Below, in pieces: positions 8,498 through 17,090 of a stretch of DNA of 64,000 nucleotides; the stretch's first letter is position 1; each line of letters begins with the position of its first letter. The notes under the pieces were generated by a model. The model did no database searches and was not told where the DNA came from. It worked only from the letters and a program-made list of their open reading frames with translations. The DNA is from Peribacillus frigoritolerans (GTDB lineage: Bacteria; Bacillota; Bacilli; Bacillales; DSM-1321): positions 2,158,501 to 2,222,500 of the forward strand of contig JAUPFL010000001.1 of NCBI GenBank assembly GCA_030562215.1. Reading direction: 5' to 3'. The translations under genes and the position numbers were made by a program.

Positions 8498-10493
8498 ATG
8501 AGAGGGTTAGTGAAATTAGGTCTAATTATAATATTGGCGATTGTGGTTTTAGGCGCCGGTTCACTATTGTATTTCAGGCAGGGCGCTGATATAAGTCATC
8601 TTGAAAATAGTCTTCAGCAACCTACAGGAATCTATGATCTGGATGGGAACCTAGCCAGTACGATCACGGCAAATAAATCCGAAGGTGTTCCGATAGATGA
8701 AATACCGGAACATATGAAACAAGCGGTGGTTTCCATTGAGGATCACCGTTTTTATGAACATCACGGCATAGATTATCAAGGGATCATGCGGGCTTTGGTT
8801 AAAAATGCGAAGGCTGGAAGTGTTGTTGAAGGCGGGAGCACTCTCACCCAGCAGCTTGTGAAAATCACGATGCTGGAATCAGAGCGAACACTGAAGAGGA
8901 AGATAGAAGAGTTTTTTCTGGCCCAGGAAGTTGAAAATCAATATACAAAAGATGAAATTCTGGAAATGTATTTGAATCAAGTTTATTTTGGCCATGGGGC
9001 ATGGGGAATCAAAAAGGCTGCAAATATTTATTTTTCCAAAGAGGTCTCTGAATTGACCGTTGCCGAGGGAGCTTTGCTGGCGGGAGTCATTAACTTGCCA
9101 TCCAAACTTGATCCATACAAGAATTTAGACGGAGCAATGAAGCGGCGTGATTTGGTTCTTTCGCGAATGGAGGAACATGGTTATTTGACGAAAGATGAAG
9201 AAGCGGCTGCAAAAAAGATTCGGTAACACTTCTTATGGGGGAGAAGGAAACCGATCCATTAAGAGGTAAGTATCCTTATTATGTCGATCATGTTTTATCG
9301 GAAGCATCGAGTAAATATGGAATTAAGCTTGAGGATCTGCTTTCAAAGGGGTATAAAATTTACACGGCTCTGGACCAATCCATGCAGCAGGCTACAGAAG
9401 CCGTGTATGAGAATGCAGACAATTTTCCGGTTGGAACGAGTACAGAGGAACTGGTTCAAAGCGGGTCTGTCCTTCTTGATCCTGAAACGGGCGGCATAAA
9501 AGCACTTGTCGGCGGGAGAGGTGAACATCAATTCATGGGATATAACCGGGCAACCCAACTGACAAGGTCTCCTGGTTCATCCATTAAACCGCTTGTCGTT
9601 TACACGCCAGCAGTTGAAGAGGGATATGATATCACTGACCCTTTAAAGGATGAAAAAATGAGCTTCGGTGAATATGAGCCAACAAACCTGAGTGGTGAAT
9701 ATAAAGGAGAAGTCCCCATGTATGAAGCGGTGATGAATTCCTTGAATGTACCGACAGTTTGGCTATTGAATGAGATTGGCATCGATAAGGGGCTTGATTC
9801 ACTTAAGCGGTTTGGGATTCCATATGACAAGGATGATCGAAACCTGTCGATCGCTTTAGGAGGGATGAAGAAAGGTGTATCCCCGCTGCAGATGGCAGGA
9901 GCCTTTTCAGCTTTCGCCAACGAAGGCGAACGGATGGAAACCCATGCCATTGTAAGAATAGAAAATGCCGATGGAAAAGAGGTTGCCGCCTGGAAAGAGA
10001 ATAGCACCAAAGTGACCTCTGTAGGTGCCGTCGACAAAATGAATGCCATGCTGCTAGGAACAGTGGAATACGGCACAGCGAAAAACGCGGCTGTTTCCGG
10101 TTATGAAATAGCAGGTAAAACAGGTTCCACACAAGTTCCAATCGAAGGAATATCAGGGGTTAAAGATCAATGGTTCATCGGATATTCACCTTCGCTGGTC
10201 GGTGCTGTTTGGGCAGGATATGATAAGACGGACGAAAAACATTATCTAACGACACACAGCAGTCAGGGAAGTGCACTCATCTTTCAAAAATAATGTCGCA
10301 AGCTTTACAGAATCAGGCTGCTCAATCTTTTAAAGCTCAAGATATCGGTCCGCTTATAGCAGAACAACAGGCAATTATTGCTGAGCAACAGGAAAAGGCA
10401 GAAGAGGAGAAAAGGAGACAATACTGGATTGATAAAGGAAATGAAATACGGGAAGGCTTGAATAAATGGAGGGACTGGGAGGTTCCGTGGTAA
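8498..10493 (+). CDS. Class A penicillin-binding protein (GT51 + transpeptidase), frameshifted
   Basis: Bifunctional peptidoglycan synthase of about 665 residues that polymerises lipid II and cross-links stem peptides outside the membrane. The start is set at the ATG 8498 (GGGGG upstream), followed by one TM segment (GLIIILAIVVLGAG). Glycosyltransferase motifs: EDHRFYEHHG, GGSTLTQQLVK, KRKIEEFFLA, EILEMYLNQVYFG. Transpeptidase motifs: SxxK in SPGSSIKP, SxN in NSLN, KTGST. The C-terminus is rich in Glu, Lys and Gln. Two missing bases break the frame, one near 9223 (CGG, probably CCGG) and one in the A run at 10286-10290. All catalytic motifs are intact across the three segments, so error is likely. 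It resembles PbpF/PbpG-type proteins. Confidence 0.88.
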
Positions 10494-10516
10494 TTCTCAA
10501 GTCTGGGAGCAACAAA

Positions 10517-10546
10517 AAAGACTGTCAATCATTGACAGTCTTTCAT
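10517..10546 (+). terminator. Rho-independent terminator
   Basis: AAAGACTGTCAAT and ATTGACAGTCTTT form a 13-bp stem with a one-base centre, after the PBP gene and before the convergent 22-aa ORF. Confidence 0.75.
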
Positions 10547-10551
10547 CATTC

Positions 10552-10620
10552 TTAAAAAATGAGATTTGCTATTATGCCGATTACGACGATGGCGCCTATC
10601 ACCATTAAAATGGTTCTCAT
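10552..10620 (-). CDS. 22-aa single-span membrane peptide
   Basis: The ORF reads MRTILMVIGAIVVIGIIANL plus IF, almost entirely one hydrophobic helix. GAGGGTG lies seven bases upstream of the ATG, and the stop sits next to the PBP terminator. Peptides of this size are usually missed by gene finders. The good ribosome binding site and membrane-helix composition support expression; no function is known. Confidence 0.5.
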   Translation of the reverse strand: MRTILMVIGAIVVIGIIANLIF

Positions 10621-10657
10621 ATAAATACACCCTCTTCAAAATGTAGTTGGAATCAAT

Positions 10658-10966
10658 TCAAATATTTACGGTTTGGTTCGATTGGAAATGAAATGCACTT
10701 TCATCATTTTCTTTACAAATAGCCTGTACTTTTTCAAGCATGGCATGTACATTCTCGCCTTCAAGTATGACTTTCATGGTTGCACACTCTTGAAGAATGA
10801 GCACAAAGGATACGAAAGTCGAAAGTTTCTTGGCATCGACCAATTTATGGTTGCAGATGAAATAAATATTCCCTTTAAATTCTTTTGTAACTTGATATAG
10901 GTTCATGATTTGTCGCATGGATAATCTTTTATTTGTTTTAATGTCAGAAGAAATCACTTTATTCAT
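10658..10966 (-). CDS. HPr-like fold protein without the phosphorylatable His
   Basis: A 102-residue protein. Residues about 8-85 follow the HPr alpha/beta pattern, including the ending GENVHAMLEKVQAI. The active-site loop reads NKRLSMRQI instead of GIHARPA, so the PEP-phosphorylated His15 is missing, and the Ser46 region is not conserved. It is probably not a PTS phosphocarrier. A regulatory or binding role, as for Crh-type relatives, is inference. AAAGGAG lies eight bases before the ATG. Confidence 0.5.
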   Translation of the reverse strand: MNKVISSDIKTNKRLSMRQIMNLYQVTKEFKGNIYFICNHKLVDAKKLSTFVSFVLILQECATMKVILEGENVHAMLEKVQAICKENDESAFHFQSNQTVNI

Positions 10967-11158
10967 GTCGTTTACTCCTTTTGTTTTTATACTTTTGGAA
11001 AAGCATAATCAAGATGTCAATTCAGCTACAACTTTTAAAAATGAACAAGTATGTTTGGACTTTTTATGTAATTGTTAGCGGGTCATGTTGTATATTTACC
11101 CGAGTGAAAGATTTTGAAACCTATTTGAAAATTTCAATTTTGGGAGGGGGAACGAACA

Positions 11159-12332
11159 ATGCTCACACTTATTAAAAATGGGGAGCTTTATGGTCCGGAA
11201 TATATGGGCCAAAAAGATATCCTCTTGGTGGGAAAGCAAATTGGATTCATTGAGGACAAGATTGATGTACCTGCCAATTTCGTTGAAATGAAAGTGATTG
11301 ATGCGAGTAGTCAAATTGTGGCTCCGGGTTTTATAGATGCTCACGTACATATTATCGGCGGAGGCGGGGAAGGGGGCTTTAAAACGAGGACACCTGAAAT
11401 CCAATTAACGGATGCCACTTTAGCGGGTATAACGACATTGGTGGGGGTCATCGGCACAGATGGAACGACAAGGACGATGCCTGCACTGCTCGCTAAAGCG
11501 AGAGCGCTTGAAGAAGAAGGAATTAGCTGCTTCGTTCAGACTGGTTCGTATCAAGTTCCAGTCAAGACGTTAACCGGTAAGATCGAGGATGATTTGATTC
11601 TTGTGGATAAAATTATCGGTGTTGGCGAAATAGCCATTGCAGATCATCGTTCTTCGCAGCCGACTGCAGCCGAACTCGCTAAACTGGCCTCGCAGGCGCG
11701 TAATGGGGGTCTGTTGTCCGGGAAAAGCGGTATCGTCAACATTCATGTCGGCGACAGTCTAGATCATTTGCAGGTAATTGAAGAAGTGGTCGAGACAACG
11801 GAAATACCGATCACTCAGTTCTACCCTACACATATAAACCGAAATCCGCATTTATTCAATGCAGGGGTGGAATATGCAAAAAAGGGGGTATATAGATTTT
11901 ACGACAAGTACAATCCAGAAATTCCTCGAAGAAGGGGAGGTCAAAGCAAGTACAGCAATAAAAATGGCACTAGAAAAAGGTGTTGAAATCGGGCAGATCA
12001 CCATAACTTCAGATGGGCAAGCCAGCCTGCCAGACTTCGATGGAAGCGGCAACCTGCGCGGTTTGAACATTGGTACATGCATGTCCTTATATGATTGTGT
12101 TGTCGATGCGGTCCTCGAGGATGGAGTGACAATTGCCGATGCCATACGAGTTGTGACGGAAAACCCGGCAAAAATTTTAAAGCTTTCTGCAAAGGGACAA
12201 CTTTCAGTAGGTAAGGACGCCGATATCGTCATGATGAATCAACAAACTTTAGAAATAAATAGTGTTATCGCGATGGGGCAGATCATGGTCAAAGATGGTG
12301 AAGCAGTCGTGAAAGGAACATTTGAAAAATAG
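11159..12332 (+). CDS. iadA: Beta-aspartyl (isoaspartyl) dipeptidase, frameshifted
   Basis: Amidohydrolase-superfamily metallopeptidase of about 390 residues that hydrolyses isoaspartyl dipeptides from damaged proteins. The metal-binding strand 1 motif is DAHVHIIGGGGEGG (about residues 58-71). GVGEIAIADHRSSQPT carries the region between the metal ligands, NIHVGD and PTHINRNPHLF supply further His ligands, and ITSDGQASLPDFD holds the catalytic Asp. The frame is broken by one extra G in the run at 11884-11888. Removing it gives AKKGYIDFTT and restores the frame to the stop at 12332. GGGAGGGGG precedes the ATG. Confidence 0.88.
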
Positions 12333-12462
12333 ATCTTTTCTAATTTTGGGTGCTATTTCCGGTGCGAGATCTAACCATTTATCCTGAAATGAAAAAAGGG
12401 ATTACATTGATCTAATACAAAACCATGATTTTTTTTACTATTTTATCAAATGAAACACTTAT

Positions 12463-12570
12463 GGATTGAAGAAATATGCGACACTCCTGCCGAAAAACTG
12501 GCTAGCCGAGACCCCACAGGCGCTTGCGCCGAGGAGGCTTGGCAGACAGTCAGCGGATTTCTGAAATCAA
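12463..12570 (-). repeat. Family B repeat, first copy of the 12.4-13.3 kb block
   Basis: Begins GGATTGAAGAAATATGCGAC and ends near GATTTCTGAAATCAA. It lacks a short stretch present in the other copies between CAGTCGGCGG and GCGGATTT. Confidence 0.75.
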
Positions 12571-12599
12571 CTCGAACGTTTTTTTGAGGGTTAGTAATT

Positions 12600-12737
12600 C
12601 TGACCTTTGATTTCCATTCCAGGCACTCGCTTTCCGCGGGCGGTCCGGGAGCCTCCTCGGCGCTCGCCTGCGGGGTCTCCCTTGGCCACGCTTTCCCCGC
12701 AGGAGTCTCGTACCTTACATTCCAATCAACTGAAACG
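12600..12737 (+). repeat. Dispersed GC-rich repeat, family A
   Basis: Begins TGACCTTTGATTTCCATTCC, contains CGGGCGGTCCGGGAGCCTCC and ends TTCCAATCAACTGAAACG. Related copies lie at 12938, 24501 and 49171. Confidence 0.75.
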
Positions 12738-12789
12738 TTTGTTTAGAAAAAACTAGATTACCCTTCATGTTTTTATCGTAATACTCAAT

Positions 12790-12911
12790 GGATTGAAGAA
12801 ATATGCGACACTCCTGCCGAAAAACTGGCTAGCCGAGACCCCACAGGCGCTTGCGTCGAGGAGGCTTGGCAGACAGTCGGCGGAAAAGGAGCGGATTTCT
12901 GAGATCAACTC
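12790..12911 (-). repeat. Family B repeat
   Basis: Near-identical to the copy at 12463, starting 327 bases after it, so a B+A unit has been duplicated in tandem. Confidence 0.75.
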
Positions 12912-12937
12912 GAACGTTTTTTGAGGTTCAGTAATTC

Positions 12938-13074
12938 TGACCTTTGATTTCCATTCCAGGCACTCGCTTTCCACGGGCGGTCCGGGAGCCTCCTCGGCGC
13001 TCGCCTGCGGGGTCTCCCTTGGCCACGCTTTTCCCGCAGGAGTCTCGGACCTTACATTCCAATCAACTGAAACG
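12938..13074 (+). repeat. Family A repeat
   Basis: Near-identical to the copy at 12600, 338 bases downstream, with only a few base differences. Confidence 0.75.
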
Positions 13075-13127
13075 TTTGTTTAGAAAAAACTAGATTACCC
13101 TTCATGTTTTTTACCGTAATCCTCAAT

Positions 13128-13250
13128 GGATTGGAAGAAATATGCGACACTCCTGCCGAAAAACTGGCTAGTCGAGACCCCACAGGCGCTTGCGTAGAGG
13201 AGGCTTGGCAGACAGTCGGCGGAAAGGGAGCGAATTTCTGAGATCAACTG
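13128..13250 (-). repeat. Family B repeat, last copy of the block
   Basis: Third B copy, 338 bases after the second. It is not followed by an A copy, so the array is B-A-B-A-B. Confidence 0.7.
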
Positions 13251-13298
13251 GAATATTCTGTTAGAAAAAACCGTATGCAACTGGATTTCTTGGAGTTT

Positions 13299-13356
13299 GT
13301 ATCCAGCACAAAAAAGCCCCATATATTACATAATGGGTCTTTTTTGTGCTGGATAC
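13299..13356. terminator. Long near-perfect hairpin
   Basis: Two 24-base arms starting GTATCCAGCACAAAAAAG pair with one mismatch around a 10-base loop. The stem contains both an A and a T run, so it could end transcripts from either side. It is longer than an ordinary terminator. Confidence 0.5.
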
Positions 13357-13686
13357 TTTTGGGTGAAGGTTCTGAATCGATCGGGCATATCACAATTTGT
13401 TGGTAATCAATTTGAAATTTCCCCATTAAAGGTTCTCATTTTCAAAATGAAGGTGAGGTATCAGAAAACATATTCTAAATAAAGGTAATATGTAAAAAAT
13501 TCATTCTATTTAACATATTATTAAAAACCTGGATGTATTATCCTTTTATATAAGGAAATGTAGTTTATGAAACAGCATTTAATCACAGATATAAAGACCA
13601 ATAAAAACATTTTGGGCTGTTATTTCATGACTGTTCAAAACCTAGGTAAGTTTGCAAAACAAATCTATCTTAAGGGGAGAAATGAA
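13357..13686 (+). other. Leader region of the 2-oxoacid dehydrogenase operon
   Basis: No gene is supported; the in-frame extension of the E1-alpha frame back to 13567 lacks a ribosome binding site. An 8-bp inverted repeat TAATATGT/ACATATTA at 13486-13520 is a possible operator for the operon. Confidence 0.35.
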
Positions 13687-14799
13687 ATGGAAAAGACGGG
13701 AAACCCAATAATGAAAGCGCATTCAAGTGAAGTTGAGCCGGAAATGTTTCGTGTATTGACTCCAGATGGGGAAATCATTGAAACGATTGATGGAAAAATC
13801 GATAAATCACTTATGTTAAAGATGTATGAGAGCATGCTTCTGCTCAGAACATTTGACCGAAAATCAATTAATCTCCAGCGCCAAGGCAGGATCGGGACTT
13901 ATGCACCTTTCGAAGGGCAGGAAGCTTCCCAAGCAGGAAGCGCTTTGGCATTGGCGGCAGGGGACTGGATGTTTCCCACATACCGTGATCATGGAGCGGC
14001 AATCATTCATGGACAGGAATTATACCGTGTTTTCCTATACTGGATGGCACATTTTGATGGTTCGATTTGTCCAGAAGGAAAAAGGTTATTGCCTCCAAGT
14101 GTTCCAATTGCCACTCAAATGCTTCATGCAGTTGGAACGGCTTGGGCAAGTAAGATTAAAGGCGAAAAGAATGTTAGCATAGCCTATTTTGGTGATGGAG
14201 CGACTTCTGAAGGGGACTTTCATGAAGCACTGAATTTTGCCGGCGTATATAAAACCCCGACAATCTTTTTCTGCCAAAATAATGGCTACGCAATCAGTGT
14301 GCCTTTTGAGAAGCAATCGGCATCCAAAACAATATCCCAGCGGGCTGCTGCTTATGACATCCATGGGGTTCGAGTGGATGGAAATGATATTTTTGCAGTA
14401 TGGATGACTGTAAAGGAGGCTGTCGAAAGAGCGCTTAAAGGGGAAGGGCCTACATTAATCGAAGCCATTACTTTTCGCTATGGCGCCCATACTACTGCAG
14501 ACAATCCGAACATATATCGCGATCAGGATGAAATTTCAACGTTCTGGAGGGAAAACAGGGATCCCATTACACGTCTTAGAAAGTATTTGAATAAAGAGGG
14601 GCATTGGAATGAAGAACAGGAAGAATTGGTGTTAAAGCAATTCAACGAACTGATTGATGCTCACCTTAAAAAGGCCGAAGGGTATCCGAAATCCGACCCG
14701 CTCGAAATGTTTAACCATGTATATGCCGAGGAGTCATGGCATCTAAAGGAACAGAAGCAGGAATTGAACCAATTCTTAAAGAAAGGCGGGAAGAAATGA
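13687..14799 (+). CDS. 2-oxoacid dehydrogenase E1 component, alpha subunit
   Basis: A 370-residue ThDP-dependent decarboxylase subunit of a pyruvate/branched-chain 2-oxoacid dehydrogenase complex. The start at 13687 has AAGGGGAG seven bases upstream; the ATG at 13682 is out of frame. The ThDP motif begins GDGATSEGDFHEALNFAG at residue 169 and ends at Asn-Asn near 199. INLQRQGRIGTYAPFEGQEA and FRYGAHTTADNPNIYR are PDH E1-alpha-like. The stop overlaps the E1-beta start (ATGA), so translation is coupled. The operon continues through E1-beta, E2 and E3. Substrate (pyruvate, a branched or an aromatic 2-oxoacid) cannot be fixed from sequence alone; the amino-acid permease, aminotransferase and Lrp genes downstream favour an amino-acid-derived one. 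Confidence 0.85.
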   Translation: MEKTGNPIMKAHSSEVEPEMFRVLTPDGEIIETIDGKIDKSLMLKMYESMLLLRTFDRKSINLQRQGRIGTYAPFEGQEASQAGSALALAAGDWMFPTYRDHGAAIIHGQELYRVFLYWMAHFDGSICPEGKRLLPPSVPIATQMLHAVGTAWASKIKGEKNVSIAYFGDGATSEGDFHEALNFAGVYKTPTIFFCQNNGYAISVPFEKQSASKTISQRAAAYDIHGVRVDGNDIFAVWMTVKEAVERALKGEGPTLIEAITFRYGAHTTADNPNIYRDQDEISTFWRENRDPITRLRKYLNKEGHWNEEQEELVLKQFNELIDAHLKKAEGYPKSDPLEMFNHVYAEESWHLKEQKQELNQFLKKGGKK

Positions 14800-15779
14800 T
14801 GGGCAAAAATTTAACGATGCTTCAGGCTATTACGGAAGCGCTGGACCAAATGCTGGGTAATGATGATCGCGTGATGATCTTGGGTGAGGACATTGGGGTG
14901 AATGGCGGTGTTTTTCGATCGACGGAAGGACTTTATGAGAAGTATGGAAATGATCGAGTTGTGGATACGCCATTAGCTGAATCCGGAATCATCGGCTCTG
15001 CCATTGGTTTAGCTCTTAATGGAATGCTGCCCATAGTGGAAATCCAGTTTCTCGCCTTTATTTATCCGGGATTCGAGCAGCTCGTTTCCCATGCTGCCCG
15101 TATGAGATATCGTACTCGTGGGCAATTTGGGGTGCCCCTCGTAATCCGTACGCCATATGGTGCCGGAATCAGGGGCCCGGAACTTCATTCCGAAAGTGTC
15201 GAAACCTTCTTTGCCCATACTCCTGGTTTAAAGGTGGTTGCACCCAGTAATCCATATGACGCAAAAGGGCTGCTCATTTCAGCGCTCGAAGATCCAGATC
15301 CGGTGATTTTTTGGAACCGACTAAATTGTATCGGGCTTTTAAGGAAGAAGTTCCCGACGAAATGTACCGAATACCAATCGGTCAAGCAAAAGTGGTCCAG
15401 GAGGAAGCGATCTGACCATTTTTGCATGGGGGCCATGTTAAGGGAGGCATTGAATGCCACGAAAAAGATTGAAGCAGAAAAAGGCTGGAAATGTGAAGTG
15501 GTCGATCTTAGAACTTTATACCCTTTAGATAGGGATACGATCGTGCAATCCATTAAAAAGACAGGTCGTGCATTAATCGTCCATGAAGCCCACAAGACTG
15601 CCGGATTAGGTGCGGAGATTATCTCCATCATTAATGATGAAGCTCTTATTTACCTGAAAGCGCCGATTAAGCGTGTAACAGGATTTGATGTACCGGTTCC
15701 GCCGTTTACAATAGAAGATCATTATTTACCGACTGTTGACCGTGTAAAACAAGGAATAGTCGAAACGATATCATTTTAA
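14796..15779 (+). CDS. 2-oxoacid dehydrogenase E1 component, beta subunit, with an internal mistranslated stretch
   Basis: About 328 residues; partner of E1-alpha in the heterotetrameric E1. The N-terminal part has GEDIGVNGGVFRSTEGL and IVEIQFLAFIYPGFEQLVSH; the C-terminal part has GFDVPVPPFTIEDHYLPTVD. The frame is open throughout, but about 40 residues from 15309 to 15432 are wrong. Three missing bases (T run at 15307-15312, G near 15399-15404, G run at 15428-15432) cancel out. Restored, the stretch reads VIFLEPTKLYRAFKEEVPDE and later GSDLTIFAWGAMLREAL, which is canonical for the family. A database entry from this sequence would carry a scrambled segment. Confidence 0.85.
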   Translation: MMGKNLTMLQAITEALDQMLGNDDRVMILGEDIGVNGGVFRSTEGLYEKYGNDRVVDTPLAESGIIGSAIGLALNGMLPIVEIQFLAFIYPGFEQLVSHAARMRYRTRGQFGVPLVIRTPYGAGIRGPELHSESVETFFAHTPGLKVVAPSNPYDAKGLLISALEDPDPVIFWNRLNCIGLLRKKFPTKCTEYQSVKQKWSRRKRSDHFCMGAMLREALNATKKIEAEKGWKCEVVDLRTLYPLDRDTIVQSIKKTGRALIVHEAHKTAGLGAEIISIINDEALIYLKAPIKRVTGFDVPVPPFTIEDHYLPTVDRVKQGIVETISF

Positions 15780-15812
15780 TTGATTAAGGGAGAAGGAGAA
15801 GGAGGATGGCGC

Positions 15813-17090
15813 ATGATGGAATTTAAACTTCCTGATGTAGGGGAAGGGATGCATGAAGGGAAATTATCCAATGGCTCATCAAAGAAGGGGATGCTGTAAA
15901 ACAGGACCAACCCATTGTTGAGGTGCAAACGGATAAAGTCAATGCGGAATTGACAGCTCCGGCAGCGGGAGTGGTTAAGAAAATATTTTTTCCGAAGGGG
16001 ATATTGTGGAAGTGGGAACCACTATATTCACGATTCAGGAAGAGAACGATGTGTCAGTTCCGGATACAGGCATTAGTGAAGAAGAAAACCAAGTCGGGCA
16101 ATCCGGTGATGTAAAAGTAAATCCGGAGCATATTACGACTAAACAGCATCATCAGGCAGTGCGTGCGTTGGCAACCCCATTCGTGCGTCAAATGGCCAGG
16201 GAAATGAAGATTGATATCGAGAAGGTTAAAGGCTCCGGTCCAGCTGGCCGAATTACCGAAAGTGACTTGAAGCAGTTTAAAGAAAATAATTCGTTTACAC
16301 GGGAAAATGCCAAACAGCATGATGACAAGACTGTTCAAGAAATGGCCCCGATGAAGGATGCCGTACTTGCAAAAGGTTTGGAAAATGAGCGGGAAGAGCG
16401 GATACCGCTTAAAGGCATTCGTAAAAAAATCGCTGAACATATGGTAAAGTCCGTTTCGACCATACCTCATGTAACCCATGTAGATGAATTGGAAATGGAT
16501 CGATTGAAGGAATTTAAAAATCAATTGAAGGTGTACTCCGATGATAAGGATATAAAATTGACTTTTTTGCCATTTTTCATTAAAGCCATTGTCATCGCCT
16601 TAAAGGAATTCAAAACATTAAACGCTTCACTTGATGAAAGAACCAATGAAATCATCCTGAAGAATTATTATCATATTGGGATTGCGACGAATACAACAGA
16701 AGGTCTCATTGTTCCGGTCATAAAACATGCAGATCAAAAAACCATTTTCCAACTTGCTGATGAAATCAGGCAATTGGCAGCCAAAGCCCGTGAAGGGAAG
16801 TTGAGCATAGATCAAATCACAGGCAGTACATTTACCATCAGCAATGTAGGGCCGATCGGAGGATGCACGCGACCCCGATCATTAACTATCCGGAAGCGGC
16901 CATATTAGCTTTGCATAAAATGGAACATCGTATGGTCGTTCGCGATTTGGAAGGTGTTATCCGTTTAATGATGAATATGTCGCTTTCTTTCGATCATCGT
17001 TTGATTGATGGGGTAACAGCGGTGCACTTTACCAATAAAATCAAGGAATTGCTGGAAAATCCAATTCGTTTAGTTGTGGAGATGAGATAA
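15813..17090 (+). CDS. 2-oxoacid dehydrogenase E2 (dihydrolipoamide acyltransferase), frameshifted
   Basis: About 426 residues. Domains: N-terminal lipoyl domain with the lipoylated Lys in VQTDKVNAELTAP, a flexible linker, a peripheral-subunit-binding domain (ATPFVRQMAREMKIDIEKVK, GSGPAGRITESDL), and the catalytic acyltransferase core ending in SFDHRLIDGV (His and Asp of the active site). It forms the core of the complex and transfers the acyl group from lipoamide to CoA. GGAGG lies seven bases before the ATG. Three missing bases split the frame: G run at 15858-15860, T run at 15985-15991, and GGAGG near 16857-16863. All functional motifs are present once corrected. Confidence 0.88.

Noticed and set aside
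9600..10076. 158-codon minus-strand frame inside the class A PBP gene
   Set aside because: It is the antisense shadow of the transpeptidase domain, which has all its catalytic motifs.
12463..13250. Short ORFs within the GC-rich repeats
   Set aside because: They arise from the repeats themselves, differ between copies through indels and have no ribosome binding sites.
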